DNA from: an uncultured Myxococcales bacterium
GTDB taxonomy: Bacteria > Myxococcota_A > UBA9042
DNA length: 62,202 bases
Reading direction: 5' to 3'
Assembly (NCBI GenBank): GCA_903883645.1
Contig: CAISBR010000057.1
Location: 1 to 62,202 of the forward strand
The notes below the pieces were generated by a model. The model had not been told where the DNA came from and did not search any database. It saw only the letters and a program-made list of their open reading frames with translations. Position numbers and translations under genes: made by a program. Positions 1 to 8,611 of the stretch are shown in pieces. How positions within the stretch are numbered: the stretch's first letter is position 1; each line of letters starts with the position of its first letter.

Positions 1-1
1 G

Positions 2-730
2 AGTGAGCCCGGCCCGGCGCCCACGCCCTACCGCCAACCTGCGCCCCTGGCCGCGCCGCCGCCCCGGCCCTTTCAGCCTGCGACCAGAGCCGCGCCTAGG
101 GCACCAATGCCGCCGCCGCAAGCTGCCGCGCCGCGGCCGGTTGCGCCCGCGTACGTTGCACCTGCTTACGTTGCACCGCCGCAGCCTGTGGCACCGGTTT
201 ATGTTGCGCCACCGCAGGCCGTGGCACCCGCCCCAGTGGCGCCGAAGCGGACTGTGGCTCCCGTGGCACCCGCTCCAGTGGCACCCGCTCCAGTGGCACC
301 CGCTCCAGTGGCGCCCGTGCAGGTCGCACCGCCACCGCCGCAGTACCCTGTGCCTGACAATCGCTTGCCGGCGGCCCCGTTAGGCCGCGTGTGGCTGTCA
401 CTGGGTGTCGGCAAGCGCAACCATGTCGAGTCGTCCGAGCTGATCGATGCGATCTGCCAAAACGCCGACATTGCGCCGAGCATGGTGGGTGAGCTGCAAA
501 TTCGCGACACCTATACGCTGGCCGATATCGACGCCGGCGCCGCAGCGGCCTGCATGGCGCGTCTGGTCAAAGTCCGTGTCAAAACGCGGTTCTTGAACCC
601 GCGCTTGCTCGAAGGCGATCCCGAGCCCGAGACCGAGTCGGCGCCCCGCAAGCCGCGCCCCATCAAGCAAGAGTTCAGCCAGCCGCCCGGCACTGAGCGC
701 CCCAAGCGCGCCAAGCGGCCGCCGGCCTAG
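2..730 (+). CDS. C-terminal part of a DbpA-like RNA-binding protein (5' end outside window)
   Basis: The frame is open from the first bases of the window, so the N-terminus is missing. The visible part has two pieces. The first is a long Pro/Ala/Val low-complexity stretch with VAP repeats. The second, encoded at about 385-620, begins GRVWLSLGVGKRNHV and resembles the DbpA-type RNA-binding domain found at the C-terminus of DEAD-box RNA helicases of the DbpA/CsdA group. A short basic tail with Lys-Arg-Pro clusters follows. The likely whole protein is a DEAD-box RNA helicase acting on rRNA or structured mRNA. The helicase motifs themselves are not in view, so the helicase identity is inference from the tail domain. 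Confidence 0.65.
   Translation, partial: SEPGPAPTPYRQPAPLAAPPPRPFQPATRAAPRAPMPPPQAAAPRPVAPAYVAPAYVAPPQPVAPVYVAPPQAVAPAPVAPKRTVAPVAPAPVAPAPVAPAPVAPVQVAPPPPQYPVPDNRLPAAPLGRVWLSLGVGKRNHVESSELIDAICQNADIAPSMVGELQIRDTYTLADIDAGAAAACMARLVKVRVKTRFLNPRLLEGDPEPETESAPRKPRPIKQEFSQPPGTERPKRAKRPPA
263..307 (+). repeat. 15-bp in-frame tandem repeat, three perfect copies
   Basis: The unit GTGGCACCCGCTCCA occurs at 263-277, 278-292 and 293-307 and encodes VAPAP. It lies in the low-complexity linker ahead of the RNA-binding domain. Copy-number change would alter linker length without a frameshift. Confidence 0.9.
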
Positions 731-752
731 CTGCCGCACAATTTTAAGTAAT

Positions 753-776
753 TTCAGCTAGTAGAAAATGGGTGCC
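753..776 (+). repeat. Intergenic 24-nt motif, copy A
   Basis: This is one of four copies of a motif that aligns without gaps. The invariant parts are TTCAG, then three variable bases, GTAGAA, one base, A, one base, GGG, one base, GC. Copy A starts 22 nt after the stop codon of the RNA-binding protein and lies in the short gap before the end of the convergent GT51 gene, in the sense orientation of the upstream gene. No clear hairpin plus U-tract is visible. Confidence 0.7.
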
Positions 777-799
777 ATGTTGTGGCGACCCGGCGGGGG

Positions 800-3700
800 C
801 TACTCTTCGGTGCCGCCCATGGGGACTTCGGCAGCCGGCGCCACGCTCTGCGGCCAGCCCACGAACTTGGGCACAAACGGCATCTCGGCGTTGTACTGCT
901 CTTCGGTAATCACCTTCTCTTTGCGCATCTTCTCCATGATGCCGGCCATCCGCGCCTGCCACCATGCGTCCCAGTTCTTGGTCACAAAGCGGGTATAGCC
1001 GCAGCGTGGGCACGGCTTATTGGCTGCCAAGAACGCCGACTCAAGTGGTGATAACGCCGCAGCATCTTTGCCAAAGTAGGTCTTGGCGGCGCGCTGCAGA
1101 CCGTAGATCTTCACATCTTTGCCATCGTTGCCGAACTCGATCATGTTCACGTATAGCTCAAGAATACGGTCTTTGGCGGCCTTATTCGGCGGATCCTTGG
1201 GCCCCTTGGCCGGCATGATCTTTTGCAGATCGCGCTCGATATGCCACACGATCAGCAGCTCTTCGAACTTGCGCGACAGGTTCTTAGCCCGCGTAAGAAA
1301 GATGTTTTTTACCAGCTGCTGGGTAATCGTCGAGCCGCCGTAAACAAACCTGCCGTAGTCGAGGTCGAGGCGAATCGCCCGCATAATCAGGCCCGGCGCC
1401 ACGCCGCGGTGCTTGTAAAACCGCCCGTCTTCGGTCGCCACCATCGCCCACCACGTCCACGGCGGCAGCTCGGCCAGCGGCACCCAAAAGCCAGAGCTGG
1501 GGCCCACTTGCACATCGTCGAGCAGGGTGCCGTTCTCGTTGACGGGCCGCGAAAAGTCGCTCGCCCACTCGTTCAGATCGATCGTGCCAAACTTGACGAT
1601 CTCAGTGGTGCTATCGTCCATTTCTACTTTCAGATCGCTCTTGTACACATCATTTAGCGGCACCTTCAGGTCGACCAGCCAGCTGATCTCGCCGCGCGCT
1701 TCGATGCGGCCAATGGTCGAGGTCATGCCCGGCGGAATCGAGCGCGCCATCGCCGCGGCGTCTTGCTTCGGCGCCTCAAAATGCAGGTGCACCGTGGGCT
1801 TGCTCGCCAAGTCGGTCGCCTCGAGCAGCACATTGACCTTGGCCTCGCCGATGGTCAGGTCGGGCAGGTCGACCGAGATCAGATTCTCTGGCCCACTGAC
1901 ACGAAAGGCGATCTTGCCCGCCGCCGAGAAGTCGTCGATCGGCTTGGGCGCTAGGCGCCAGTAGTCAAAGCCAAGCTTCTTAATGGCAAAGTCGCCTGTA
2001 ATCGACAAGTTTTGCCCGGGCACCGCGCCGGTCGCGAAGTCGAGATTGACCACAATGTCGGAATCCGCCGGCACCGACACCGCCGAGCTGACGATGCGCA
2101 ACGCCTGGGCAAAGTGACCTCCCGACAGTTTCAGCTTGGCTTTCTGCAGCTTAGGACCCGGACCGGTGATGACGTCGCTCGAAATCTCGCCCCACACCTG
2201 CGCCTCGTCGAAGGGCTTGGCCGATACCAGCAGCCCGCGCGTGCCATCGGCCTGGGCCGGAGTCGACTCGATCGTAATATCCTGAACGCCACCAAAGGGT
2301 TTACTCGATCCTTCGCGCAGCAGACCAAAGCGCCCGCCGCGCACCTGCAGCTTCAGCTTCGGCGCCTGCGCCATCTTGGCGATCACGCTCTGCACCAGCT
2401 CGTCGGTGCCCAACAGCTGCTTGTGCAGGTCGCGCAGGGGCTGCACTTGCGTCGTGGTCCACGATTTTTTGGCCTGGGGCGCCGCCTTCTTGCCGTCGTC
2501 GTCGAGCTGTGCACCCGCCACCACGGGCTTCTTGGCGCCCGGCTTCTTACCCTTGGGGTCCTCGGCCAACTTGCCGGCTTCACGCAGCTTTTGGTCGACG
2601 CGTTCTTTGATCTTCTTATCGCGCACATCGGGCGGCAGGTTCGGGTCGTTCAGCACTTCGTCGGCCTCGGCCTCGTCCATCGCTTGGCGCTTCAGCTTGG
2701 CCACCTCGGCCGCCGTCACCGCCTTCCACAGCTGCCGACCACCGGGTACCTGCTCTAAGGCATCTTGCCGCCAGGGCAAATCGACGCTGGGCTGGTCGAC
2801 GGTAAAGGCGATCAGCGACTCGAGTGCGTGCTCGCCCGGAATGCGATCTGTTTTGAGCTCAACGGCTTGCACGCCGATCACGCCCACATTGCCGGGGATG
2901 GTGACCTTGCAGCCCTCGAGGCGAGCAACCAGAGGAATTTCACCGCCTTCAACCCCATCGAGCGCCAAGCTCAGGCGCTCCGCCGTACCGTTCCAAATCC
3001 GCGCGTTGCTCGCTTGGGCCACTCCCGCTGGAGCTTGCGCCGCCGGTCCATCATTTTGCGGTAGTTTCGCGGCTTTACCTGCCTTATCTTTGGCCGCATC
3101 CGGCGCTTTCTCGGCCGACGCCTTGGGCTCGGGCACCGCAAACGCGATCTGCTCTGCCGCCACGCCCAGGCGCTGGGTTAGCGGTCGCACATGCTTGACC
3201 GAAACAAGGACTTGCTCGCCCTTGCGCAGCACCAAATCTTCAACCGATCCACCGGTTTGTGCATCAAAGCGCAGACCCGCCACCGCGATCGAGTCCACAC
3301 CCAGGGGCAACGGGGCGCTATCCGGCATTTTCAAACGGAATTCGGGCTGAAAGCGCGCCGCCAGCTTGGGCGGGCCGTCGGCCTGGGTCTCGAGCGTGGC
3401 CGCCAGCTTGCTCGCCACCGTGCCATCGACCACCGCCGCGAGATCGCCCACGCCGTGCGATAGGTCGACATGTAACGCAACATCATGAATATGTAGGCCT
3501 TGTGGCAGGTACTGCGCGCCCTTGCCCTGCACGCGCACGGTGACCGACCCCTGCTCAACGAACAGCGCGGTGCCACCCTTGGGCTCTTTCTCGTCCTTCT
3601 CGTCGATCTTCTTCTTCTCGGGCAGCTGTTTGCGCGCTGCCTTGTACAAATCGAGCAATTCCTTGGGCTTGCCGTCTTGCAGCAGCACATCGACTTCAAA

Positions 3701-4039
3701 CTGCCGCACATCGGCGCGCTGCGGCCGCCGCCGCCCCATCAGCGCCTTCCAGACCGACAATTCGGCCGTAGCCTCTTGCACCGCCGCGACATTGCTGCCG
3801 TCTTTGCGGGCAAACGCCAGGCCCTGCACGCGAATCCGGCCAAAGGGCGACACAGAGACCTGCTCAAGCTTCAGCGCCAGCCCCGCATCGTCGGCGATCA
3901 TCTGCAGCCGCGAGCGCAAGATGCTGCCCGCCGCCAGCGAGCCGATGCCAACGCCGCCCACGAGCAGCAACATTAGGCCGCCAAAGACAAAAAATGCGGT
4001 TCGGCGACCGCGGCTCGGGTTCGAGGTTTTATTGGCCAA
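800..4039 (-). CDS. AsmA-like / GT51 biosynthetic peptidoglycan glycosyltransferase
   Basis: The 1079-residue protein polymerises lipid II into glycan strands at the outer face of the inner membrane. A transmembrane helix lies near residues 14-35. A long central region with alternating strands looks AsmA-like. The GT51 domain is at about 855-1010: the catalytic Glu is in EDGRFYKH (about residue 870), followed by GGSTITQQ, RKFEELL and KDRILELYVN, all GT51 motifs. There is no transpeptidase domain, so it resembles monofunctional MtgA-type enzymes with a very large N-terminal addition. A TTG start at 4039 is chosen because AAGGAG lies 5 nt upstream. A CPRC pair inside the C-terminal part is unusual. 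It is convergent with the gene before it. Confidence 0.85.
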   Translation of the reverse strand: MANKTSNPSRGRRTAFFVFGGLMLLLVGGVGIGSLAAGSILRSRLQMIADDAGLALKLEQVSVSPFGRIRVQGLAFARKDGSNVAAVQEATAELSVWKALMGRRRPQRADVRQFEVDVLLQDGKPKELLDLYKAARKQLPEKKKIDEKDEKEPKGGTALFVEQGSVTVRVQGKGAQYLPQGLHIHDVALHVDLSHGVGDLAAVVDGTVASKLAATLETQADGPPKLAARFQPEFRLKMPDSAPLPLGVDSIAVAGLRFDAQTGGSVEDLVLRKGEQVLVSVKHVRPLTQRLGVAAEQIAFAVPEPKASAEKAPDAAKDKAGKAAKLPQNDGPAAQAPAGVAQASNARIWNGTAERLSLALDGVEGGEIPLVARLEGCKVTIPGNVGVIGVQAVELKTDRIPGEHALESLIAFTVDQPSVDLPWRQDALEQVPGGRQLWKAVTAAEVAKLKRQAMDEAEADEVLNDPNLPPDVRDKKIKERVDQKLREAGKLAEDPKGKKPGAKKPVVAGAQLDDDGKKAAPQAKKSWTTTQVQPLRDLHKQLLGTDELVQSVIAKMAQAPKLKLQVRGGRFGLLREGSSKPFGGVQDITIESTPAQADGTRGLLVSAKPFDEAQVWGEISSDVITGPGPKLQKAKLKLSGGHFAQALRIVSSAVSVPADSDIVVNLDFATGAVPGQNLSITGDFAIKKLGFDYWRLAPKPIDDFSAAGKIAFRVSGPENLISVDLPDLTIGEAKVNVLLEATDLASKPTVHLHFEAPKQDAAAMARSIPPGMTSTIGRIEARGEISWLVDLKVPLNDVYKSDLKVEMDDSTTEIVKFGTIDLNEWASDFSRPVNENGTLLDDVQVGPSSGFWVPLAELPPWTWWAMVATEDGRFYKHRGVAPGLIMRAIRLDLDYGRFVYGGSTITQQLVKNIFLTRAKNLSRKFEELLIVWHIERDLQKIMPAKGPKDPPNKAAKDRILELYVNMIEFGNDGKDVKIYGLQRAAKTYFGKDAAALSPLESAFLAANKPCPRCGYTRFVTKNWDAWWQARMAGIMEKMRKEKVITEEQYNAEMPFVPKFVGWPQSVAPAAEVPMGGTEE

Positions 4040-4044
4040 GGTGA

Positions 4045-4050
4045 CTCCTT
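4045..4050 (-). promoter_or_regulatory. Ribosome binding site that decides a TTG start
   Basis: On the minus strand AAGGAG lies 5 nt before the TTG at 4039. No ATG in this frame is as well placed, so the GT51 protein probably begins at TTG. Confidence 0.7.
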
Positions 4051-4254
4051 GGGAGCGTTGCGCACAGACGTTCCCGCGGGCGAGGATACACCAGGGGCGC
4101 GTCCTGTCAGGAAATTCGCGCGCGATTGGCGTTCTGGTGCAGCGTAAGTATCATGGCAAAGTTCGACCGCAGCGCCGTAGCCGGCACCGGGCGACACCTC
4201 GGCGGCCTGGTGGCCGTTGCCTAGCCGATTTTCCCCTTTCCTTTCGGGTGCTCT

Positions 4255-4752
4255 ATGCAGGTTCGCGCTTTCCGCCAAGTGTTTATGGGTCTTGTGGGCT
4301 TCGTCGCGTTCGCCGGTTGTGATTCGCTGGCTACGGCCATCGACGGCACCGCCGCGGCGCTCAAAGAGCCCGACCTGCCGAACACTTCAAAAATGCTGAA
4401 TTGCTGCGTGAATCTAGAGAGCAAGAACCTGACCAAAGGCCTTGTCGCCAACATCTGCCCTACGCTCGATACGCAGGTGGCCAAGGTGATCACGGCCTAC
4501 CAGACGACCAAAAAGGGCATTCAAGACAACACCAATTTGACTGCAGCAGACAAGACTGCGGCCCTCGCCAAGCTCAAGACCGAGTCGCAAGCCTCGCTTG
4601 AACCGGCGGCCCGCTGCCTGCTGACCGAAACCATTGGCACGCTGGGCAACGCCGCGATCCCCAAGGACTGCGAGGCCGTAACGACCATCGGCGCGCTGCC
4701 CCAAGGCAAGACCTGCGACGACGCCAAGACCGCCATCACCGCAGCCAAGTAA
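4255..4752 (+). CDS. Small Cys-rich lipoprotein, unknown function
   Basis: The 165-residue protein has a lipoprotein signal peptide ending in the lipobox FAGC, with Cys22 as the lipidation site and Asp at +2. The mature part contains six further cysteines (about 50, 51, 68, 121, 139 and 154), including an adjacent pair, which suggests three disulfides in the periplasm or at the cell surface. The remainder is predicted helical and rich in Ala, Thr and Lys. It resembles no family I can name. It faces away from the GT51 gene and sits 100 nt before a cell-wall or polysaccharide operon on the same strand. The Shine-Dalgarno match is weak. Confidence 0.75.
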   Translation: MQVRAFRQVFMGLVGFVAFAGCDSLATAIDGTAAALKEPDLPNTSKMLNCCVNLESKNLTKGLVANICPTLDTQVAKVITAYQTTKKGIQDNTNLTAADKTAALAKLKTESQASLEPAARCLLTETIGTLGNAAIPKDCEAVTTIGALPQGKTCDDAKTAITAAK

Positions 4753-4852
4753 CCCCGTCAAGCCCCGTTGTGCGCGCCAATCCGCCCGACGGCTTGACCT
4801 AAGCGCCCGGCTGGCCGACACTCCCGGCCCGGTTTACGCCCGGAGGCCTTTC

Positions 4853-5599
4853 GTGAGTTCCGATTCCAGCACCCCGGTGGCGAGCACGCTCGAGCCCGAC
4901 ATCAGCGTCGTCATCCCCTGCTACAACGAAGAAGCGATCCTGTGGGGCGCCGTGGTGGATTTGCACCAGGGCATGCTCGGCTTAGGCCGGCCCTTCGAGA
5001 TTATCATTAGTGAAAACGGTAGCAAAGACGACACGCGCGCCATCGCCGACAAGTTGAGCCGCGCCTATCCGCAGGTTCGCGCCATCCACTCCGACGAGCC
5101 GAACTATGGCAAGGCGTTGCGGCGGGCGATCGAGGCGGCGCACGGCAAGTTCGTTATCTGCGAAGAGATCGACCTGTGCGACCTCGATTTTCATAAGCGC
5201 GCGCTGGCGATTCTCGACGACGACCGCGCCGACATGGTGGTGGGTAGCAAGGCCCACCCCGACGCCAAAGACGAGCGCCCCATGACGCGCCGCGCCGCCA
5301 CCATGGTCATCAACGGCCTGCTGCGGGTGATGCTCGGTTTTCGCGGCACAGATACCCATGGTCTCAAGGCCTTCCGCCGCGACAAGCTCGCGTATACCGT
5401 CGGCAAGTGCGTCGTCGACCGCGACCTTTTCGCCAGCGAGCTGGTGATCCGCGCCCAGCGCTACCAAGTGCGCGTGACCGAGATCCCCATTCGCATCCAC
5501 GAGAAGCGCCCGCCGTCGATCCACCTGTTCAAGCGGGTTCCCAATGTCCTCAAGGGCTTGGGTAAGCTGTTCATGGTGATCCGCATTAAGAACCGATGA
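4853..5599 (+). CDS. Family 2 glycosyltransferase
   Basis: The 248-residue GT-A fold enzyme transfers a sugar from a nucleotide or lipid-linked donor. DISVVIPCYNEE (about residues 16-27) is the typical GT2 opening. ENGSKDDT follows, and EEIDLCDLDF (about 103-112) carries the acidic metal-binding residues. No membrane helices are seen, so it is probably a cytosolic enzyme acting at the membrane surface, similar in length to dolichyl-phosphate-mannose synthase-like GT2 proteins. The GTG start at 4853 is supported by CGGAGG 6 nt upstream. It overlaps the next gene by 4 nt (ATGA), so the two are translationally coupled. Confidence 0.85.
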   Translation: MSSDSSTPVASTLEPDISVVIPCYNEEAILWGAVVDLHQGMLGLGRPFEIIISENGSKDDTRAIADKLSRAYPQVRAIHSDEPNYGKALRRAIEAAHGKFVICEEIDLCDLDFHKRALAILDDDRADMVVGSKAHPDAKDERPMTRRAATMVINGLLRVMLGFRGTDTHGLKAFRRDKLAYTVGKCVVDRDLFASELVIRAQRYQVRVTEIPIRIHEKRPPSIHLFKRVPNVLKGLGKLFMVIRIKNR

Positions 5600-6540
5600 G
5601 TACTTCGCCCGCTGCCCTGCGTGCCGCCGTCAATGTCGATGTCGACGGCTTGTACCTGTACGATCGCGTGCATGGGCACCAAGGTGGAGCGGGCAACTCC
5701 GCAGAATTCGATGCAAAAAGCCACGACGCTCGCGTTTGGACGCTGGGTGTGCCGCGCTTCTTAGACCTATTTGCCCGAGTGGGAGCCAAGGCGACATTTT
5801 TTGTCGTAGCCCAAGACCTGGCAAGTGCTGAGGTTCGTGCCGTGCTCGCCGATGTCGTCGCCGCTGGGCACGAGGTCGGCAACCACAGTCTGACCCATCC
5901 GTACAACCTGTCGCGTTTGTCGGGCGAGCAGCTTCGCGAAGAATTGCACAAGGCCCGCGCGATCTTGCAAGACGCCACGGGGCAGGCGGTCGCCGGTTTT
6001 CGCGCGCCGGGTTACGTGCTGAGCGCTGACCTGATTCACGCCGTGATCGACGCGGGCCACACCTACGACTCCTCACGGTTTCCGAGCCCCGCCTATCAGG
6101 GTGCGAAGGCTCTGATTATTCAGCTGTATCGCCTGCGTGGTCGGCCGTCGGGCAGTATCGCCGAAGCGCCGGCCGTGTGGCTGGGGCCGCGCACGCCGTA
6201 CCGCTGGACCCTGCCGTCTGGGCAAAATATCGTGGAATTGCCCATCGGTACGCTGCCTGGTCTGCGCTTGCCGTTAATCGCTACCAGTGTGATCGCCGGC
6301 GGCGAGGCGCTGCGCTTGGCGACCCGACCCCTGCTGCTCAATGCGGACTGGCTCAATTTTGAGTGCCATGCCATCGATCTCCTTGATCATACAGGTGATC
6401 AGCTGCCCGCGCGCTTCTTGGCCCAGCCCGACCAGCGCGTGCCGCTGCAGGCCAAGTGGCCGGTGATGTTGCGCACGCTTGAAGACTTGACTGCGACCCA
6501 TGATGTGGCGACCTTGGCCGCTTGGGCCGAACATGTCTGA
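5596..6540 (+). CDS. Polysaccharide deacetylase (NodB-type, CE4)
   Basis: The 314-residue metal-dependent enzyme removes N- or O-acetyl groups from a glycan. The NodB-homology motifs are visible: NVDVDG (about residues 13-18) supplies the catalytic and metal-binding Asp pair, GNHSLTHP supplies zinc ligands His97 and His101, and FRAPGY holds the conserved Arg136. No signal peptide is seen, so it may act on a cytosolic or membrane-linked intermediate. Such enzymes often partner a GT2, as in this operon, which suggests modification of a lipid-linked sugar. It overlaps the preceding gene by 4 nt and the following one by 8 nt. Confidence 0.88.
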   Translation: MSTSPAALRAAVNVDVDGLYLYDRVHGHQGGAGNSAEFDAKSHDARVWTLGVPRFLDLFARVGAKATFFVVAQDLASAEVRAVLADVVAAGHEVGNHSLTHPYNLSRLSGEQLREELHKARAILQDATGQAVAGFRAPGYVLSADLIHAVIDAGHTYDSSRFPSPAYQGAKALIIQLYRLRGRPSGSIAEAPAVWLGPRTPYRWTLPSGQNIVELPIGTLPGLRLPLIATSVIAGGEALRLATRPLLLNADWLNFECHAIDLLDHTGDQLPARFLAQPDQRVPLQAKWPVMLRTLEDLTATHDVATLAAWAEHV

Positions 6541-7204
6541 AACGCCTCAACAAACCCAGACTGCTCGGCTTGGGCCGACGCTTGTGGTCGCCGCGACCTG
6601 GACCGGTATCTGTGCGCTCCAGTACCTGTGGCACGGCCTAGACCAGAGCGGAATGTTGCGAATGGGCGCCAACTTGGGCGACCTAAGCCTGAGCGGGCAG
6701 TGGCCTCGGCTGCTGACGGCGGGCTGGCTGCACTCGGGTGCGCTGCATCTGTTCGCTTCGGTGACGACGCTGGCGTGGACACGGCCGCTCGAACGGCAGG
6801 TCGGCGGCGCTGGGTTTACTGTAATTCTAGCTGGTTCGATGCTGGGCGGCACCTTGGCGCAGGCGCTGCTCGAGCCCAATAGTCCGGCGGCGACCGCGTC
6901 GGCTGGGGCACTGGGCGTGCTGGTCGCGGCCACGTGGCTGCAGCGCAGCGCCGAAAAGCCCAGGCGGGGCGGCCGGTTGGCGTGGATGTCTATCTGGGGG
7001 CTGCAGCTGCTGGCCCTGGCCATGCCCGGTGCCGGCACGGTCGCGCCGCTGGGGGGCGGCTTGTGCGGGCTAGGGCTAGCGTTGCTGTGGCCGTTCGTGC
7101 GGGCGCGCGCGCAGTCCGTGCGGTTCGTCGCGTGGACGTATGCGCTGCTGGTCGCCACCGCCTTCGAATGGCTGTGGTCGGCGACGCGACCCTGGAATTT
7201 CTAG
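6533..7204 (+). CDS. Rhomboid-like membrane protein lacking the protease dyad
   Basis: The 223-residue polytopic membrane protein has a rhomboid layout. HSGALHLFAS (residues 67-76) matches the conserved HxxxxHLxxN helix. The active-site helix that should read GxSG reads TASAGALG, with Ala124 in the usual Ser position. The last conserved helix reads APLGGG, with Pro172 where the catalytic His normally stands. It is therefore probably a pseudoprotease, unless Ser123 acts in a shifted register. The start at 6533 is preferred over an upstream in-frame codon because it makes an 8-nt coupling overlap with the deacetylase. It may be a membrane chaperone or scaffold for the glycan enzymes encoded upstream, but that is inference. 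Confidence 0.7.
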   Translation: MSETPQQTQTARLGPTLVVAATWTGICALQYLWHGLDQSGMLRMGANLGDLSLSGQWPRLLTAGWLHSGALHLFASVTTLAWTRPLERQVGGAGFTVILAGSMLGGTLAQALLEPNSPAATASAGALGVLVAATWLQRSAEKPRRGGRLAWMSIWGLQLLALAMPGAGTVAPLGGGLCGLGLALLWPFVRARAQSVRFVAWTYALLVATAFEWLWSATRPWNF

Positions 7205-7236
7205 AAAGCTTCCTACTAAACGGCCTACCAAACTGC

Positions 7237-7725
7237 CTACTTGTCGGCGGGTTTTTCAGCAGGCTTGTCAGCCGGTTTCTCGGCCTTGGGCGCCGCCACC
7301 TTGGTAAAGCTGGCCGAATAGTGGGCCAAGAACGCCAACGTTTGGGTGCGATTCTTGGTCTTGGTCACGGTGCGCTTGAAATCCGTCGGCTTGATGGTCA
7401 GCGTTACCGGCTCATAGCCCGACTCGCGCGGCGTCAGCGTGACAGTGTGCTCGGCGCTGCGGTCAAGCCCCTTAATAACCAAGGTCTTGGCGCCATCGAC
7501 GTACTCGTGGTTCTCCCAATCCTTCTTGTCGTCGAGCTGGAACTTGACGAAATCAATCTTCATGGCGATGTGAGCTTCACCGACAATCTCGTTCTCGTCG
7601 AGTTGCGGCGCCTCGTCTCGAACGGGGGCTTTCTCTTTGCCCATCGCGGTATTGGCGCTCACGACGCAGGCCAGGGCGGCGCACAAAACGGCGACGGTGG
7701 TGAACATGCTGCGGACGATCTTCAT
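7237..7725 (-). CDS. Secreted protein with PEGA-like domain, unknown function
   Basis: The 162-residue protein has a Sec signal peptide (MKIVRSMFTTVAVLCAAL onward, probably cut after an Ala near residue 27). The mature part is beta-rich, with the pattern KTLVIKGLDRSAEHTVTLTP that recalls PEGA-type carbohydrate- or wall-associated domains. The C-terminus is a charged Pro/Lys/Ala tail with repeated EKPAD units. AGGAG lies 8 nt before the ATG at 7725. It is convergent with the rhomboid-like gene. No enzyme motif is visible, so a cell-envelope role is only inference. Confidence 0.6.
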   Translation of the reverse strand: MKIVRSMFTTVAVLCAALACVVSANTAMGKEKAPVRDEAPQLDENEIVGEAHIAMKIDFVKFQLDDKKDWENHEYVDGAKTLVIKGLDRSAEHTVTLTPRESGYEPVTLTIKPTDFKRTVTKTKNRTQTLAFLAHYSASFTKVAAPKAEKPADKPAEKPADK

Positions 7726-7828
7726 GGCGCATCTCCTAAGTTCTTGCGCCGCGAGGTGGGCGCGCTCACATGCTGCGCTTGCGACAACCGGCGATCAAGC
7801 GCTGATCTTACTTGCAAACGGCGAAACG

Positions 7829-8524
7829 TCACGAACGATTCACGGTTTTACTGCGGCCGGGGGCATGGGCCTCGAGCTCGGTCACGCGAACCTGCAACGC
7901 CGCCACTTGCTTGCGGAGATCTTGAATCTCGAGCCCCATCTTGTCGGCCGACTGCCCATGCGGCGCCAGCCAAGCCAGCACTGATCCGCGCACCACTTCG
8001 TCGAGAAAGTGTTGCAGTTCCTCGGGCGAAAACGCGGGACCGATCGGCCAGCGGCGCGGGCGAACCTTGTCGTGGTGATCGCCGTTCGGGTGACTGTCGC
8101 CCGTGGCGGAGGGCTCGTCGCCCTCTTGCGGCTTGCGGTGCTGCAGGACGCGCTCGGCCTCATGTTTCCAGCTTTGTACGGTGCGCTCGGCCTCGTCGCG
8201 CCAGGTCTCGACTGTGCGCTCGGCCTCGTCGCGGACCCGACCCACGGGCAGTGCCACCTTTTTCTGTAAGAAGTCGTTGCCTTGCGCGATCAGCGTGCGC
8301 AGGCCCGCCAGCGGCACGGAGCCACGGCGCTTGCGCTCCGAATCGAGCAGCGCTTGCGTGAGGGTGACTTCGGTCAAGTCGGCTTTCGTTTTATTATCAA
8401 TAACATGCACTTCGTGGCCGTCGCGCACCATCTCCGCAACTTCTTCGAGCGTGACGTAGCACGAGCGCGAAGTGTCGTACATCTTACGGTTGGCATAGCG
8501 CTTGATCACACGCGGTTGGGCCAT
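7829..8524 (-). CDS. phaR: PhaR-type polyhydroxyalkanoate accumulation regulator
   Basis: The 231-residue protein opens with RVIKRYANRKMYDTSRSCYV, the hallmark of the PHA/PHB accumulation regulator DNA-binding domain (about residues 4-65), followed by the second conserved block around LLDSERKRRGSVP. PhaR proteins bind DNA and PHA granules and repress phasin and PHA genes. The middle is a charged coiled coil (repeated EAERTV(Q/E) segments), and the C-terminus has a second predicted coiled coil (DLRKQVAALQVRVTELE). The start is set at 8524 rather than further upstream because of GGAGG about 6 nt before this ATG. No PHA synthase or phasin gene is in the window. Confidence 0.85.
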   Translation of the reverse strand: MAQPRVIKRYANRKMYDTSRSCYVTLEEVAEMVRDGHEVHVIDNKTKADLTEVTLTQALLDSERKRRGSVPLAGLRTLIAQGNDFLQKKVALPVGRVRDEAERTVETWRDEAERTVQSWKHEAERVLQHRKPQEGDEPSATGDSHPNGDHHDKVRPRRWPIGPAFSPEELQHFLDEVVRGSVLAWLAPHGQSADKMGLEIQDLRKQVAALQVRVTELEAHAPGRSKTVNRS

Positions 8525-8611
8525 AGCAGCCTCCGCCACGCCGGTGGGGCGCGGCAACCCCACTAGTTTATGACACGCTGCGTCATGTCTCAAGGACCTG
8601 CGCCGCGTGCG

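Noticed and set aside
6934..8361. A 475-residue plus-strand frame across the rhomboid-like, secreted and PhaR genes
   Set aside because: It covers three supported genes and their gaps, has no start signal and no domain.
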